From Planctomycetaceae bacterium (GTDB taxonomy: Bacteria > Planctomycetota > Planctomycetia > Planctomycetales > Planctomycetaceae), in assembly GCA_024742875.1 (NCBI GenBank), contig JANSXP010000028.1, positions 1 to 64,000 of the forward strand: DNA of 64,000 nucleotides. The letters are read 5' to 3'. The notes below the pieces were generated by a model. It was not told the DNA's origin and did not search any database. It worked only from the letters and a program-made list of their open reading frames with translations. Below are positions 32,701-44,700 of the stretch, piece after piece; the stretch's first letter is position 1; every line of letters begins with the position of its first letter. Position numbers and translations under genes: made by a program.

Positions 32701-35700
32701 CCTCAGGCGGCGTGGCTCAGTCCTCGCAGTTCAGCAACAACTACATCACGTCTGTGGATGGTCGTCCGTTTACGCTGGAGTCAATCGATTTCCAGCTCGA
32801 CAGCATTCTGACAGAGACGGTCGGAATCACGTTTGAAGCCACAGATGCGGCTGGCAATGTCTTCACGGAAGAAGCGCAGTTTCTGTCCAACTCCGGACTG
32901 CAGACGTACGAGTTTCAATCGCTGGTGGATGTGCAGACAGTCACATTCTTCAATCGCTTTGCCACGTTTGACTTTGGTTTTGACAACATTGTGGCCAGTC
33001 AGGGGCTGCTGTCCGCCGCTCCTGCATCTGTGATGCCCACAGCGCTGCCGGAGCCGGTCGACATCGCCACTTTGGCGTCTCAGGACATTGTCTTCCACAC
33101 CAGCAATCTGAATGATGCCGACAGCAGCAATGATGTGCCCGTCATTACGGTCGACGGAAACGCGGTGACGGCGCTCAACGGCACCAGCTTTTCTGTGGAG
33201 TATCTGGATGCCACAGAAACGCCCGTCACTCCCGTTGCCGGTGAGCAGTACATCGTGCGATTCACGTTTCACGGGGATCTGGTGATTCCCGATGGCAGTT
33301 CGATCACGGCCGATGGCAGCCACGCCCTGTCGCTGCATGTGGAGAACAACGCCACGATCGGCGACAGCGTGACGTTCGACATGTCCGGATCGGCGGCGGA
33401 AGTGCGGGATGTGATCGTCGAGTTTGACGGTTTGGCCAACACGGCCACCAATCTGTACCAGGAAGGTGAAGTCCAGTTTACGACGGGCTACTTCTACGGC
33501 AATGGCGACCGGCTGGCTGTGGGAACGACCGGCACGGCCATCAGCTATCAGCGGGAAGCGGGTGGCAACACGGGGTTGCAGCGTATCACGCTGGTCGATT
33601 CCCGTTCGGGCAGCCAGAGCATCACAGCCACGGGGACCAGGGCGGACGGTTCAACGGTCACCCACACGGCCAACTACACGGCCACGGGGGCCACACAGAC
33701 AGTGAATTTCTCCGGCATCTCGGGAGTTGTGTCGGTCGCCATCGACGTGGCGACGGACGTCGAACTGGATCTGCTCAACCTCGGCGGGTCCACACTCCTG
33801 CGATTCGATGAACTGGGTGACGGCAATCGATCCCACTACTCGGAAGATGGTTACACGGTGACATCGGTCGGCGGTCAGGCCCTGTTCAATGGGGCGGCTG
33901 GCACGCTGCGATCGGCGTCAGGAACCAGCGATGTTGTCTATAGCTATGTTGATGGCAGTACGCTTGATCTGTTTGAACTTTCGCTCAGCGACTCACGCTC
34001 CGGCAACCAGTCGATCACCGCCATCGCGACCCTCGCAGACGGCACTGAGGTTTCTGAGACCCAGCCGTGTGATGCTTCTCAATCCACGGCCACGGTCGTG
34101 TTTGAGGACCTGCACGATGCTGTGGCGGTGACTCTGTCTCTGGCTCCGCAGGTCAGCATCGACTCCATCGAAGTGGATCGCGTCCTGCATGCGGGTGTGG
34201 GTCGCGCGGGTGGCGGTGACGGCGGCGATGGGGGTGTGGGCGGTGCGGGAACAGACGGCGGACGTGGTGTCAGCGGCGGCGATGGCGGAGACGGCGGCGA
34301 CGGTGGAGCGGCATTTGACAGTGGTCGGCTGGTGGCGTTTGAAGGTGACGATGGCACTGGCGGCGGTGGTGGTGGGTTCTATGTGGAACTGGCACAGGCC
34401 GAATCCGGCACCGATGGCACGGCTGGTACCAATGGATTCAATGGTGGCCTGGGGGGGCAGGCGGGTAAGACGGATGAAGACACGGGTTTCGGTATCGGCG
34501 GGGAAAGTGGATCTCGTCAGTCGACCGATGGTGGCGACGGCGGCGAAGGTGGCGATCCGGGTGACGGCCCGGCCAATCCTGACCATGGTGAGCCTGGCAC
34601 CACAGGTGATCCGACCCGCAACGGCAGTAACGGTGAAATGGGGGGGGAAGGTGGCATTGGCTACGGCGGCACCAATGAAGGAACCGGCACGGTGATTTCT
34701 GCCGGCGGCGGTGGAGAAGGGGCCGATGGCGGTGCCGGCGGCGGCGGCGGTGGTGCCTTTGAGATCTTTGTGAAAGGCGTGCTGCAGATCGGCCGCGCTG
34801 ACTTTGATGCCAGCGGCGGCGACGCTCACGCCGGAGAAGGCGGTGCTGCCGGCCTTGGCGGTGTCGGTGGCGGTGCAGCGGGTGACGATGGTGCATTTGG
34901 CATTGCGGGTATCGTGGGCGCCAATTCCTCGACCGGCGGTGAAAACGGGGATGAGCCCGTCACGTCTGCGGAGGCGGCCACCGGTGTCGGTTCTGACGGC
35001 ACAGATCGCCGCGGTGACTTCGATGGTCGCGGTGGTGGACGTGGCACGGGAGTCTCAGGCGGATCGGGCGGTATTGGGGGTGACGGCGGGGCGTCAGAAG
35101 ACAACCGAGGCGGCGACGGTGGTGATGGCGCTGACGGAGCCGACGGCGGCAACGGCGGTCGCGGGGCGGTCGGCGGTGAGTCGGGTGCCGGCGGCGGTGG
35201 AGCGGGCGGAACGATCAAACTGGTGGGCTCGTCGCTGGTTCTGGACGTCACTGGATCGACGTCTGCCGTGGATCTTTTTGTCGCTGGCGGCAGCGGATCC
35301 GATCGAGGCAATGATCACACTGAAGACGAAAGTGCCGATGGCCGCATTCTGCTGGGCGACAACGACACGATCAGTGAAATCAGCCGCGTGGACCCGGACG
35401 TCAGCACGTCGGAAGTGACGAGCATCATCGGGCCACGGGACGTCAATCCGTTTCTGCACGGTGATCTGGGCTCTGGAGTGGCCACACCGTACATCCCCAA
35501 TCTTGTGGGGGGAGCGCAGGTCTATGGCTTCCTCGACGGAATTTCTGCGGACGATATCAACTTCAATCCGCAGTCAGCCACGAAGGTCGCCGCTGACAGC
35601 GACGGCGTGCTGGGCGTGCTGCGACTGCCCGGTGGTCTGGCCGATATCGGCCTGGGCGATCATCCGTCGGCGGTGAACTTCAGTGGCTTCGACTGGGTGC

Positions 35701-38700
35701 TGGTGGCCAATCTGACCGACCAGAACCTGCCACGGCCACAGCTGAGTATCGGCCTGCATTCCACGTCGACCACTACAGCCACCACACAGACGTCGCTGGC
35801 CTTTGATGACATTGATCCCGCCAGCAGCGGACCCGTCACACTGACTGCACTCAACGCCGGGCAGGTGTGGGTGACCCTGATTCCGAACGCCCGCGCGACA
35901 CAGACGGTTCGTGTCAATGCCTCGGTGGCCGGAGATGACTATGTGGACGCCGGCGGTACGCAGGTTGGCAGTCTGGTCAATCTGGTGTCCGCGCGTCTGG
36001 GCACCAATGGTTCCGATCAGGCGGTCTACATCACGGCCGGTGAGCCAGCGGCCGATTCGGTCAGCTTTGCCACCGCGGAGCAGACGCTGACCGAATATTC
36101 TGAACTGACAGTCGGAGTCGACGGTGAACTGTACGCCATCTCGGCCAATCGGGACGCGATCGTCGTGCTTGACGGAGCCACCAATCGCATTGTGCAGATT
36201 ATTGAAAACGATCTGGACGGCGTGCACAGTCTGGACAGCATCAAGGGGCTGTCCGTCAGTGTGGAAGGACCGGACGCCGGCGAATTCGTACGCGTGCAGT
36301 CCGGCGACGATGCCATTGTCACATTCCGCCGTAACACCACCACGGGCGTGCTGACGTATCTGCGGTATCAGCGGGTGGAACTGGATAACTTCCAGTCGTC
36401 GTCCGACAACGTGTTCCACAAAGTCGTCTTTGATGACATCAATCACACGGCCGCGATCTTTGGCACCTACGATGACACCAACACGCTCATCAAACTGTTT
36501 ACTGTGGATCGGGATACCGGTGAACTGACGGCAGTGCCCAACCAGGACAGTGGCAGTCTGGTTCATGAAGGCGAACTGACGGCCAAAGACGGTGAGTCGA
36601 TTGTCGATCTGACCTGGGCTGGAGGATTCATTATCGTGCTGTTCGGCAGCGACGACAGCGCCCGTTTCGCCGGCTGGCTGGCAGCAGTCGACGGTTTTTC
36701 CGGTGACCTGGCAGGGGCCGTTGATGATGGCAGCTTCGGTTTCATCGGAGCCGACAGACTGGTGGCCTCAGATGACTTTGTGCATCTGCTCAGCTCGACG
36801 GACAATTTTGTGGTCAGCTTCCAGCTCAGCGGACGCACCGTCAACTATTTGCAGAAGGTTGCCAATGGGGCTCGTGGCGTGACGGGCATGGTTGCGCCGA
36901 CGGATCTGACAGAATCCATTGATGGCAGCTTTGCGTACATCACAGGCCGCGATGCGGATTCAGTGGTGATTGTGCATCTGGACGGCCGTGGCGCGATGGC
37001 GCAGCGTTTGAGCAATAACTCCAATGGTCTGATGGGACTGGAAGGCCCCGTTTCCATCACCGGTGGCGCGGCCAGCGGCGCCACTGTCGTGGCCACGCAG
37101 GGCAGTGACACCACGTTTGGGCAGTTCGTCTCCTTCACGGGAGTTTCCGAACTTGGCAACGCACCGGTGAGTCGCGATGGCTCGCTGGGCAGGACCGACA
37201 CGGCCTTCTTTGTGCTGCCGGAGCCGTTTGGTGACACCGAGTCGACCATCGGTCAGTGGCGTTTCCAGCCGCAGCAGGGGTCTTTCCAGGACGCATGGCC
37301 AACGGACATCTTCCCTGTGATTCTGGAACGAAACGAGACCACCGATGAGTGGACGATCACCGGCATTGGAGAACGCCGTCGCATTGACGCCGGACGCGGC
37401 GAAGCACAGGTGTTCGACTTTGAGCTGCAGCACGGCAGCACCACGACAACCAACCGCTATTTCGGCTGGTACGAAATGAGTCGATCGCCGTCCGGCAATC
37501 CTCGATCGACAGTGGACTACAGCGACGGCGTGGGCACCACACTGCGGCTGGATGTCGCTACGGGATCCGCCATCGACGACTGCTACAACGATCTGGCCGG
37601 GTGTGATGGTATCTTCAGCAATTCGAGCACAGTGGCCCGCACGTATTCGATGCAGGTGTCCTTCGACGTGAATGAAACCGCAGACGCGGTGCGGGCCCAG
37701 TTCCTGAATTTTGACAGTGTGTCCGTGAATACGGCCGGCGGTCTGGACCGACTGAAGATCGCGTCTGCTCCCGGTCCGGATGTCCAGACGTTTCAGGTCG
37801 ACACGGGGGATCTGGATGACATCGTGCAGATTTACGGCGTCAGTCCCACGACGACAGTCACAACCGGTGGCGGCAGCGACGACATCACGATTGCCTTTGA
37901 CGGTGCGGCCGCCCAGTCGCTGACGGTCAACGGCGGGGCCGGAGAAGATCAATTCCATCTGGTCACTGTCGGTGCCAGCGCCACCACCAGCCTTAACGGC
38001 GACGGTGACGACGACCTGTTTATCATTGCCGGTGACCAGCTGATCGCGGGGACACAGACAAATGTGGATGGCGGCAATCCCATCGACCAGTCTGCCAGCG
38101 ATGGCGACCGCCTGCTGTTCAATCCGGGCGATCCGGATGCCGATGTGAATCCGGCGGACGGGCCACCCAGTGGCAGTGTGGGGCTGAGTGATGCGGCTTA
38201 CAGCGATGTCGACTTTGTGGATATCGAGGACGTGGTCATTGAGTCCGGTCCACTGATCGATATCGCCAGCGACACGGTCACCATCAGTGAAGGCGATGAG
38301 CTGAATGTCTCTGTTTCCCTGCCCAGTGTGCCCCAGAATTCCGGTGTGACGGACGTCACCTGGAATATCGAAGGCACTGACGTGGCGAACGTCACCAGTA
38401 CCTTGCTGTCGTTGTCCTGGGACAGTCTGGCTGTCTACAGCGTTCTGAACGGTCCGCAGACCTACACCATTCTGGTGTCTGCTTCGCGAATCGAAGGGGG
38501 CGAGACGATTACCACCACCCGCAGGATCAGCCTGCAGGTGCTGGATACGCCACCGACCATCAGTTTGCTTGCGGACGATACCGTGCGAGTTGGAGGCGAG
38601 TTTGAGATCTTCTTCAGTGCGACCGATCCGGGAGCCGACGCCATCAAACGCTGGATCGTGGAATGGGGCGATGGAACCTCACAGGTCTACGGTTCAGGCG

Positions 38701-41700
38701 TCGGCAGTGCCAAACACATGTATCTGACCCCGAACGATTATGTGGTCAAAGTGCGGCTGCAGGATGAGGAGTCCGGCACGGACGACGCCGCCTTCCAGAC
38801 GCATCCGCTGGCAGTGACGGTGGACTCGCTGCACGTGACGCCAGGCAACTATACGATTGTCGAGGGGCAGGCACTGGAACTGAACGGCAGTGTTGACGGC
38901 ACGCCCACGTCGGTTTCGTGGGATATCAACGGCGATGGCATCTTTGGTGATGCGACCACTTTGAATGCCGTGCTGGACTGGGACGTGCAGCTGAAGAATC
39001 TGGGCATCGACGGCAGCTCACACAGCGAAATCCGTCCGGTGCTGCGGGCGACCTGGGCCAACGGCGACAGTGTGCAGCGGGAAGGCTCGCTCAGCGTGGT
39101 GAATGTGTCACCGGAAGGTATGTTCACAACCGATGCACCGGCGATCGGCTTTAATGAGGGCGCGACGGCCGCCGATATCTACAGCGTGCTGTTTACATCG
39201 GCTGCCGATCCGGCCTCCGGAGATGTGCTGACGTACAGCTTTGACTTTGGTGATGACGGCGATTTTGAAGTCGAGAATTCGGCTTCTGCGTCCGCTTTGA
39301 TTCCGGCCACCTGGAGCAACGGTCAGATCTCCCAGGACGGCCCGGTGACGGTCCGCGGCCGCGTGAGTGATCCGGACGGCGGCTTCAGTGAATACACCAC
39401 CACATTTGTGATCAACGATGTGGCGCCTGTGGTGGAACTGAGTGGAAGCGACGCGGCAACAGAAGGCCAGCCCTATGAGCTGACGCTGGCGTTCAGTGAT
39501 GTGGGCACCGGCGATGGTCCGATTCGCTTCACCATTGACTGGGGAGACGGCAGTACGCCGGAAAGCTTCACGCCGGCCAGTCAGGTGAGCCCAGCGTCTG
39601 TGCCGCATGTGTTCGCTGACAATCAGGCGGGACTGACAGGGATTTCTGTGGTTGCCACAGACGCAAAAGGCACCTATCTGCCGGTAACCAAAGACATCAC
39701 CGTCGGCAATGTAGCGCCGGAGCTTACGAACCTGGCGGCAGCGAATGCCTCCGGAGCGGGCCTTGTCATCGAAGGTGATACGGTGTCACTGACAGGTGAT
39801 CTGTTTGATGACGGCCGGCTGGACAGCTTCCGTCTGGTGGTCGACTGGGGCGATGGATCGGATGACGAAGAATTTAAGTTCGACGCCGGTTCCGATAGCT
39901 TCGATGTGGTGCATCCGTATGGACAGGATGGCACCTATACGATTACCGCCACGCTGTTTGACGACGATGGGGCATTTGTGGAGCAGACCACCAGCGTCGT
40001 GGTCTCCAATGCCGTGCCGATTGCCAGCTACAGTCTGTCAGCGGCAGAAGTTCAGGAGGGCGGCCAGCTGACACTGTCCGGCAGCATCACAGATGCCGGA
40101 GCAAAAGACTTACATAGTGTTTCCGTTGCGTGGGGCGACGGAACGGTTGAGAACGTTCCGGTCGTGGGCCGAGCGTTCTCAACCACCTACATCTACGGTG
40201 ACGACAATCCGACGGCGACAGCCTCTGATGAATTCACCGTGACGGTCACCGTGACCGACCTGGCCGATGCGGGCAGCACGAGTCACTCCTCGCAGACCGT
40301 GGACGTGCTGAACGTGGCCCCCACGATTGTGATTGCCGATACTGACGTGTCGACAATCAACAGCACCGGGGCGATCGGTCAACCCGTGACGCTGACCACA
40401 ACGTTCCTCGATCCGGCCGGTGCGCTCGACGTCTATACGGCGTCCATCAACTGGGGCGACGGAAATTCGTCAACCGCTTCGGGAACCTGGGATGCCGCGA
40501 CGGGCATCGGGACGGTGACGACCACTCACTCCTATGCGGCTGATGGCATCTATGACATCACCGTGGAGATCCATGACGACGACACGGGGGTTTCGGAAGC
40601 GGCGACCGCACGGGCCCTGATCGGCGATTTTTCCAACACGGCTCCAGCCGTTGACGATCAAACGCTGTCTGTGGCGGAAGCGTCTGCGATCGGCACTGTT
40701 GTGGGCACCGTTGCGGCAAGCGATGACGGAGCCCTGCATTACGCTTTGACGGGCTTCCCCCAGCTGCTGGCACTCACGGGCACCTCCGACGCCCCCGCTG
40801 ACGGTCTGTGGACGCAGGACGTGATCCTTGTGTTTGATCTGAAGATCGGCGGGGCAACGCCGTCGCAGAGCACGCACACCATTGAGCTGCTGACGACAGA
40901 TGCCGATCGTGCCAACAACACGACGGTGGCCGATCTGGTGGCTGATCTGAATGTGAGACTTGCGGCGGCCGATCTGGACAGTCTGCTGGTGGCGGCCACC
41001 GGCACAGACGCCAATGGCAACGACATCGGCGATCGGATTTCCTTCGGTGCAGTGGACGACACGCTGAAGCACGTGTCGCTCACCGGCGGAGACCTGCTGG
41101 GCTTCGAAAGCACACAGACAGCGGCGATCCCCGGGCTGGTGCCTCCTGCCGAGTTCGCCATTGATCCGGACACAGGAGAAATCACCGTGGCCGCGGATGG
41201 CCTTGATGCAGAATCGCGTCAGTCTTACACCTATCTGGTGACGGTCACAGATTTCTGGGGCGTACTGGACACCGCGTCGGTCACGATTGAAATCGACAAC
41301 GTCAACGAATTCACGCCCGTGCTGAGCCTTGATTCCGGCGTTGTGGAAATCGCGGAATTCAGCCCGAACGACACGTTTGTGACCACAGCTTCAGCGGACG
41401 ACCGCGACATTGAAGACGATCTGACGTTCTCACTGGAGCCCGACACGGCCTTTGCCATCGATCCGGACACCGGAGTCATCACGGTGGCTGACAGTGCGGC
41501 CCTGGACAACGACGTCACACCGCAGTTTGAGCTGACGGTGACCGTCACCGATGTGGGCGGACTGACGGACTCCCGCATTCTCTATGTGAATCTCACCGAA
41601 GACAGCGTGCCGCGGCTGTCATCCACCAGCTTCCGTGTGGCGGAAAATGAAACGGTTGTGGCCACTCTGAGCGGCACCAGCACTGACCCCGCGATCACCG

Positions 41701-44700
41701 GATTTGACTTCACCATTGCCGGCGGTGATGACGCAGGACTGTTTCAGCTGCAGGGCGACGAACTGTCGTTTGTCGCGCCCGCTGACTATGAAACGCCTGC
41801 GGATACCGGCATGGACAATCTCTACCAGCTGGAGATTCTCATTGAAGATTCCGCCGGCAATGTGTTTACGGAGTCTGTGACGGTCACCGTTACGGACGTG
41901 GATGAAATCGCGCCGACGGCCGATGTGGTCGACGTGACGCCGGATCCCCGTACAGCGCCGGTCGGTCTGGTGAGCATCCGGTTCAGTGAGGATGTCAGTG
42001 GGTTTGATTTGAGCGATCTGGTGCTGACGCGCGACGACATCGCCGTCGACATCAGTGCGGCCGCTTTCGCCTCCGTATCTGCTCAGGAGTATACGGTTGA
42101 CCTGACGAACTTCACCGCGGACAACGGTCGTTATGTGCTGAGAGTCACCGCAGCTGGTTCCGAAGTAACCGACGTCGCGGGCAATGCTCTGGCGATTGAC
42201 GCCAGCGACGAGTTTATTGTGGACACCAGCCTCGCGGTGGACTCCATTCACACCACCCAGGCCGGGCCGATTGCCGGTGGCGATGCCGCGTTCCTGGTGA
42301 CGTTTAACAATGACGTCACCAATGTGGACCTGACCGACTTTGCACCGGTCGCCACGGGATCTGTCCGCAGTTCCGGCGTGGTGGTGACCGACGGTGGCGA
42401 CACGGATGCGGCCACCTGGCTGGTTACCGTCACGGGGGTCAGCGGTTACGGAACGCTGGGGCTGGCCCTGGATGCGGACACCGATATTCAGTCCCTGACC
42501 GGCTCGCCGCTGAGCCAGCTGGAACCTGGCAGCAGTCAGTCGTATGACCTTGTGATCGATCGACACGGTGTGCTGTCAGATGATTCCCGAGTGCCAGGGG
42601 ATACGTCTGCTGTGATCTCCGGAGACCGCCTGCTGCTGGTCACAGATGATGCAGATAACAGTCTGAGTGTGACGGCCCGGGCGGATGGTGCCGTTGTGAT
42701 TGTCGGACACGACGGCTCGACCATCAACGGTCTGCCGGAGTTTGTGGCGTTCACCGGTGTCGGTGGCGTGACGCCGTCAAGCATCGAGATTCGCGGCGGT
42801 GCAGGTGGCGACTTTGTCCACATCGCCGATCTGGAGACCGTTGCCAGCGTGCAGTTTGTATCCACCGGAGGGCTCGACACGGTCGTGCTGCGAGAAGTTT
42901 CCATCGGTCGTGACCTGCTTGTGCTGACACGGGGAGACGGCACCCGCCTCGACGTTCTGGACAGCACCATCGATCGCCATGTGACGATGCGAGGCGGAGC
43001 GGGCGATGAGGAAATCCGCTTTGAACGCACCGAAATCGCCGGCGTGTCCAATGTGGCTGCCGGCGACGGCAGCAACACGATTGTGTTTGATGAAGTGACG
43101 TCCGGCAGTCTGCAACTGGTGGGTGGCGGTCAGGTGGATCAGTTCACCGTCGATAATTCGACTGTCGGCGGCAATGCCTACTTCACCACGCAGGGCGGTG
43201 AAGACACTGTGCTGGTTACCGGGACCGACGTGTCCGGCACACTGTACGCCTCGACCGGGGACGACGCGGACACGGTCGACATCTATCGTTCCCGGGTGGG
43301 CGGTGCCGGCAGCCTGCTTGTTGGCGACGGTGACAACGTCGTTCGCCTGCTGCATTCGCAGGTGAGTGGAGTGACCAACGTGCCAATGACGGACGGTCAC
43401 CATGTCATTGATCTGCAGGACAATCAGTTTGATGGTCCCGTCTTTGCAACCACGACCGCGGGCACACTGACCGCTCGACTGCGACGCAGTCAGTTTGCCG
43501 ATCAGGCGCTGATTGTCGGCGGCACGTCGGACCAGGACACGCTCATTGATGACGGCGAAAACGCATTTTCCCACGGCATGAACATCGCCCGTTTTGAAGA
43601 CACCAGCAATAACCTGCTGAACGCTTCGTTTGCCACGCTGGTGGAACGTTCCAGCGGCCGGGTGCTGGTCGACAATCGGCACGCCGTGGCGTCTGCTTTT
43701 GGTCGCACGGCCGGTGATGTCTCGGCGTTTGTCTCCGGCGATCATCTGGTGATCGTCGGCAGCAGCGGGGACGACAGCATCGTGCTTACGTCGACCGAAT
43801 CGGGGGACGTTGTTGTCTCCGGTCGCCTGGGCACAACAATCAATGGCGGTGAGTCGTTTACCGCCTTTTCGGGTGTCGACGGTGTCCTGCCGGGCAATCT
43901 GACAATCAACGGACTGGACGGCATCGACCTGATTTCCGTCGGTGATGTGGTCGTCACGGGGCAGCTGAATGTGATCGCCGCCAGCGGTGAGGATGCTGTG
44001 CTGGTTTCCGGGGTTTCGGTTGGTGGCAATCTGGTGCTTCGTGGCACGGGAGGCATGCAGGCCAGTGTGGAACACGCGGACTCCACTGTGCACACGCTGC
44101 TGTTTGGAGACAGTGAAGATGATCTTTACTCGCTGACCCGCGTTTCTGTCGGCGGCGTGCTGAACGCCAGTGCTGGTGACGGAGACAATCAGACGTTTGC
44201 CACGGCCGTGTCTGTTTCCCAGGGAGTCGCCGTGTCACCGGGAAGCGGCAGTGACTTTGTGCGGCTTGTTGACTCGGTGTTTGGGTCGACGCTTTATGTT
44301 CAGACCGGAGCCGGAGACGATCGCCTGGAAACGTCAAAGGTGGAGGTTGGTTCGACACTCTACGTCAACCTCGGCGAAGACGACGATGTTGCAGACCTGG
44401 ACGGCGTGACGGCAAGGGCGGCAGCCACTGTCCGCACTGGCACAGGCGATGATGCGGTGCGGCTGCGTGGTTCCGTCTTCGATGACACGGCCTATGTTTC
44501 CGGAGCTGTCGGTAACAAGGTGGTCGATCTGGATGGTATCCAGGTCACGGGCGCCACATCCGTGCAGGCCGCCGGTGGAAATCTGGCGCTGCGTGTCCGC
44601 AACAACACGTTTGACAATGGGCCAGGGCAGTTTGTGGGCGGGGCAGCTGCGGATGATGTGCTGATGGATGACAGTTCCAGCAGCTACGCTTCGCCCCCCA

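Noticed and set aside
34190-35220. Gly-rich segment resembling mycobacterial PE_PGRS
   Set aside because: There is no PE domain and the context is planctomycete; the similarity is only compositional (GG-x repeats).
42777-44093. Long open frame of ~438 codons antisense to the giant gene
   Set aside because: It mirrors the codon pattern of the giant gene on the other strand in this GC-rich DNA, has no family features and no ribosome-binding site. The same holds for the antisense frames at 20961-21812, 35574-36566, 36960-37958 and 41619-42566.
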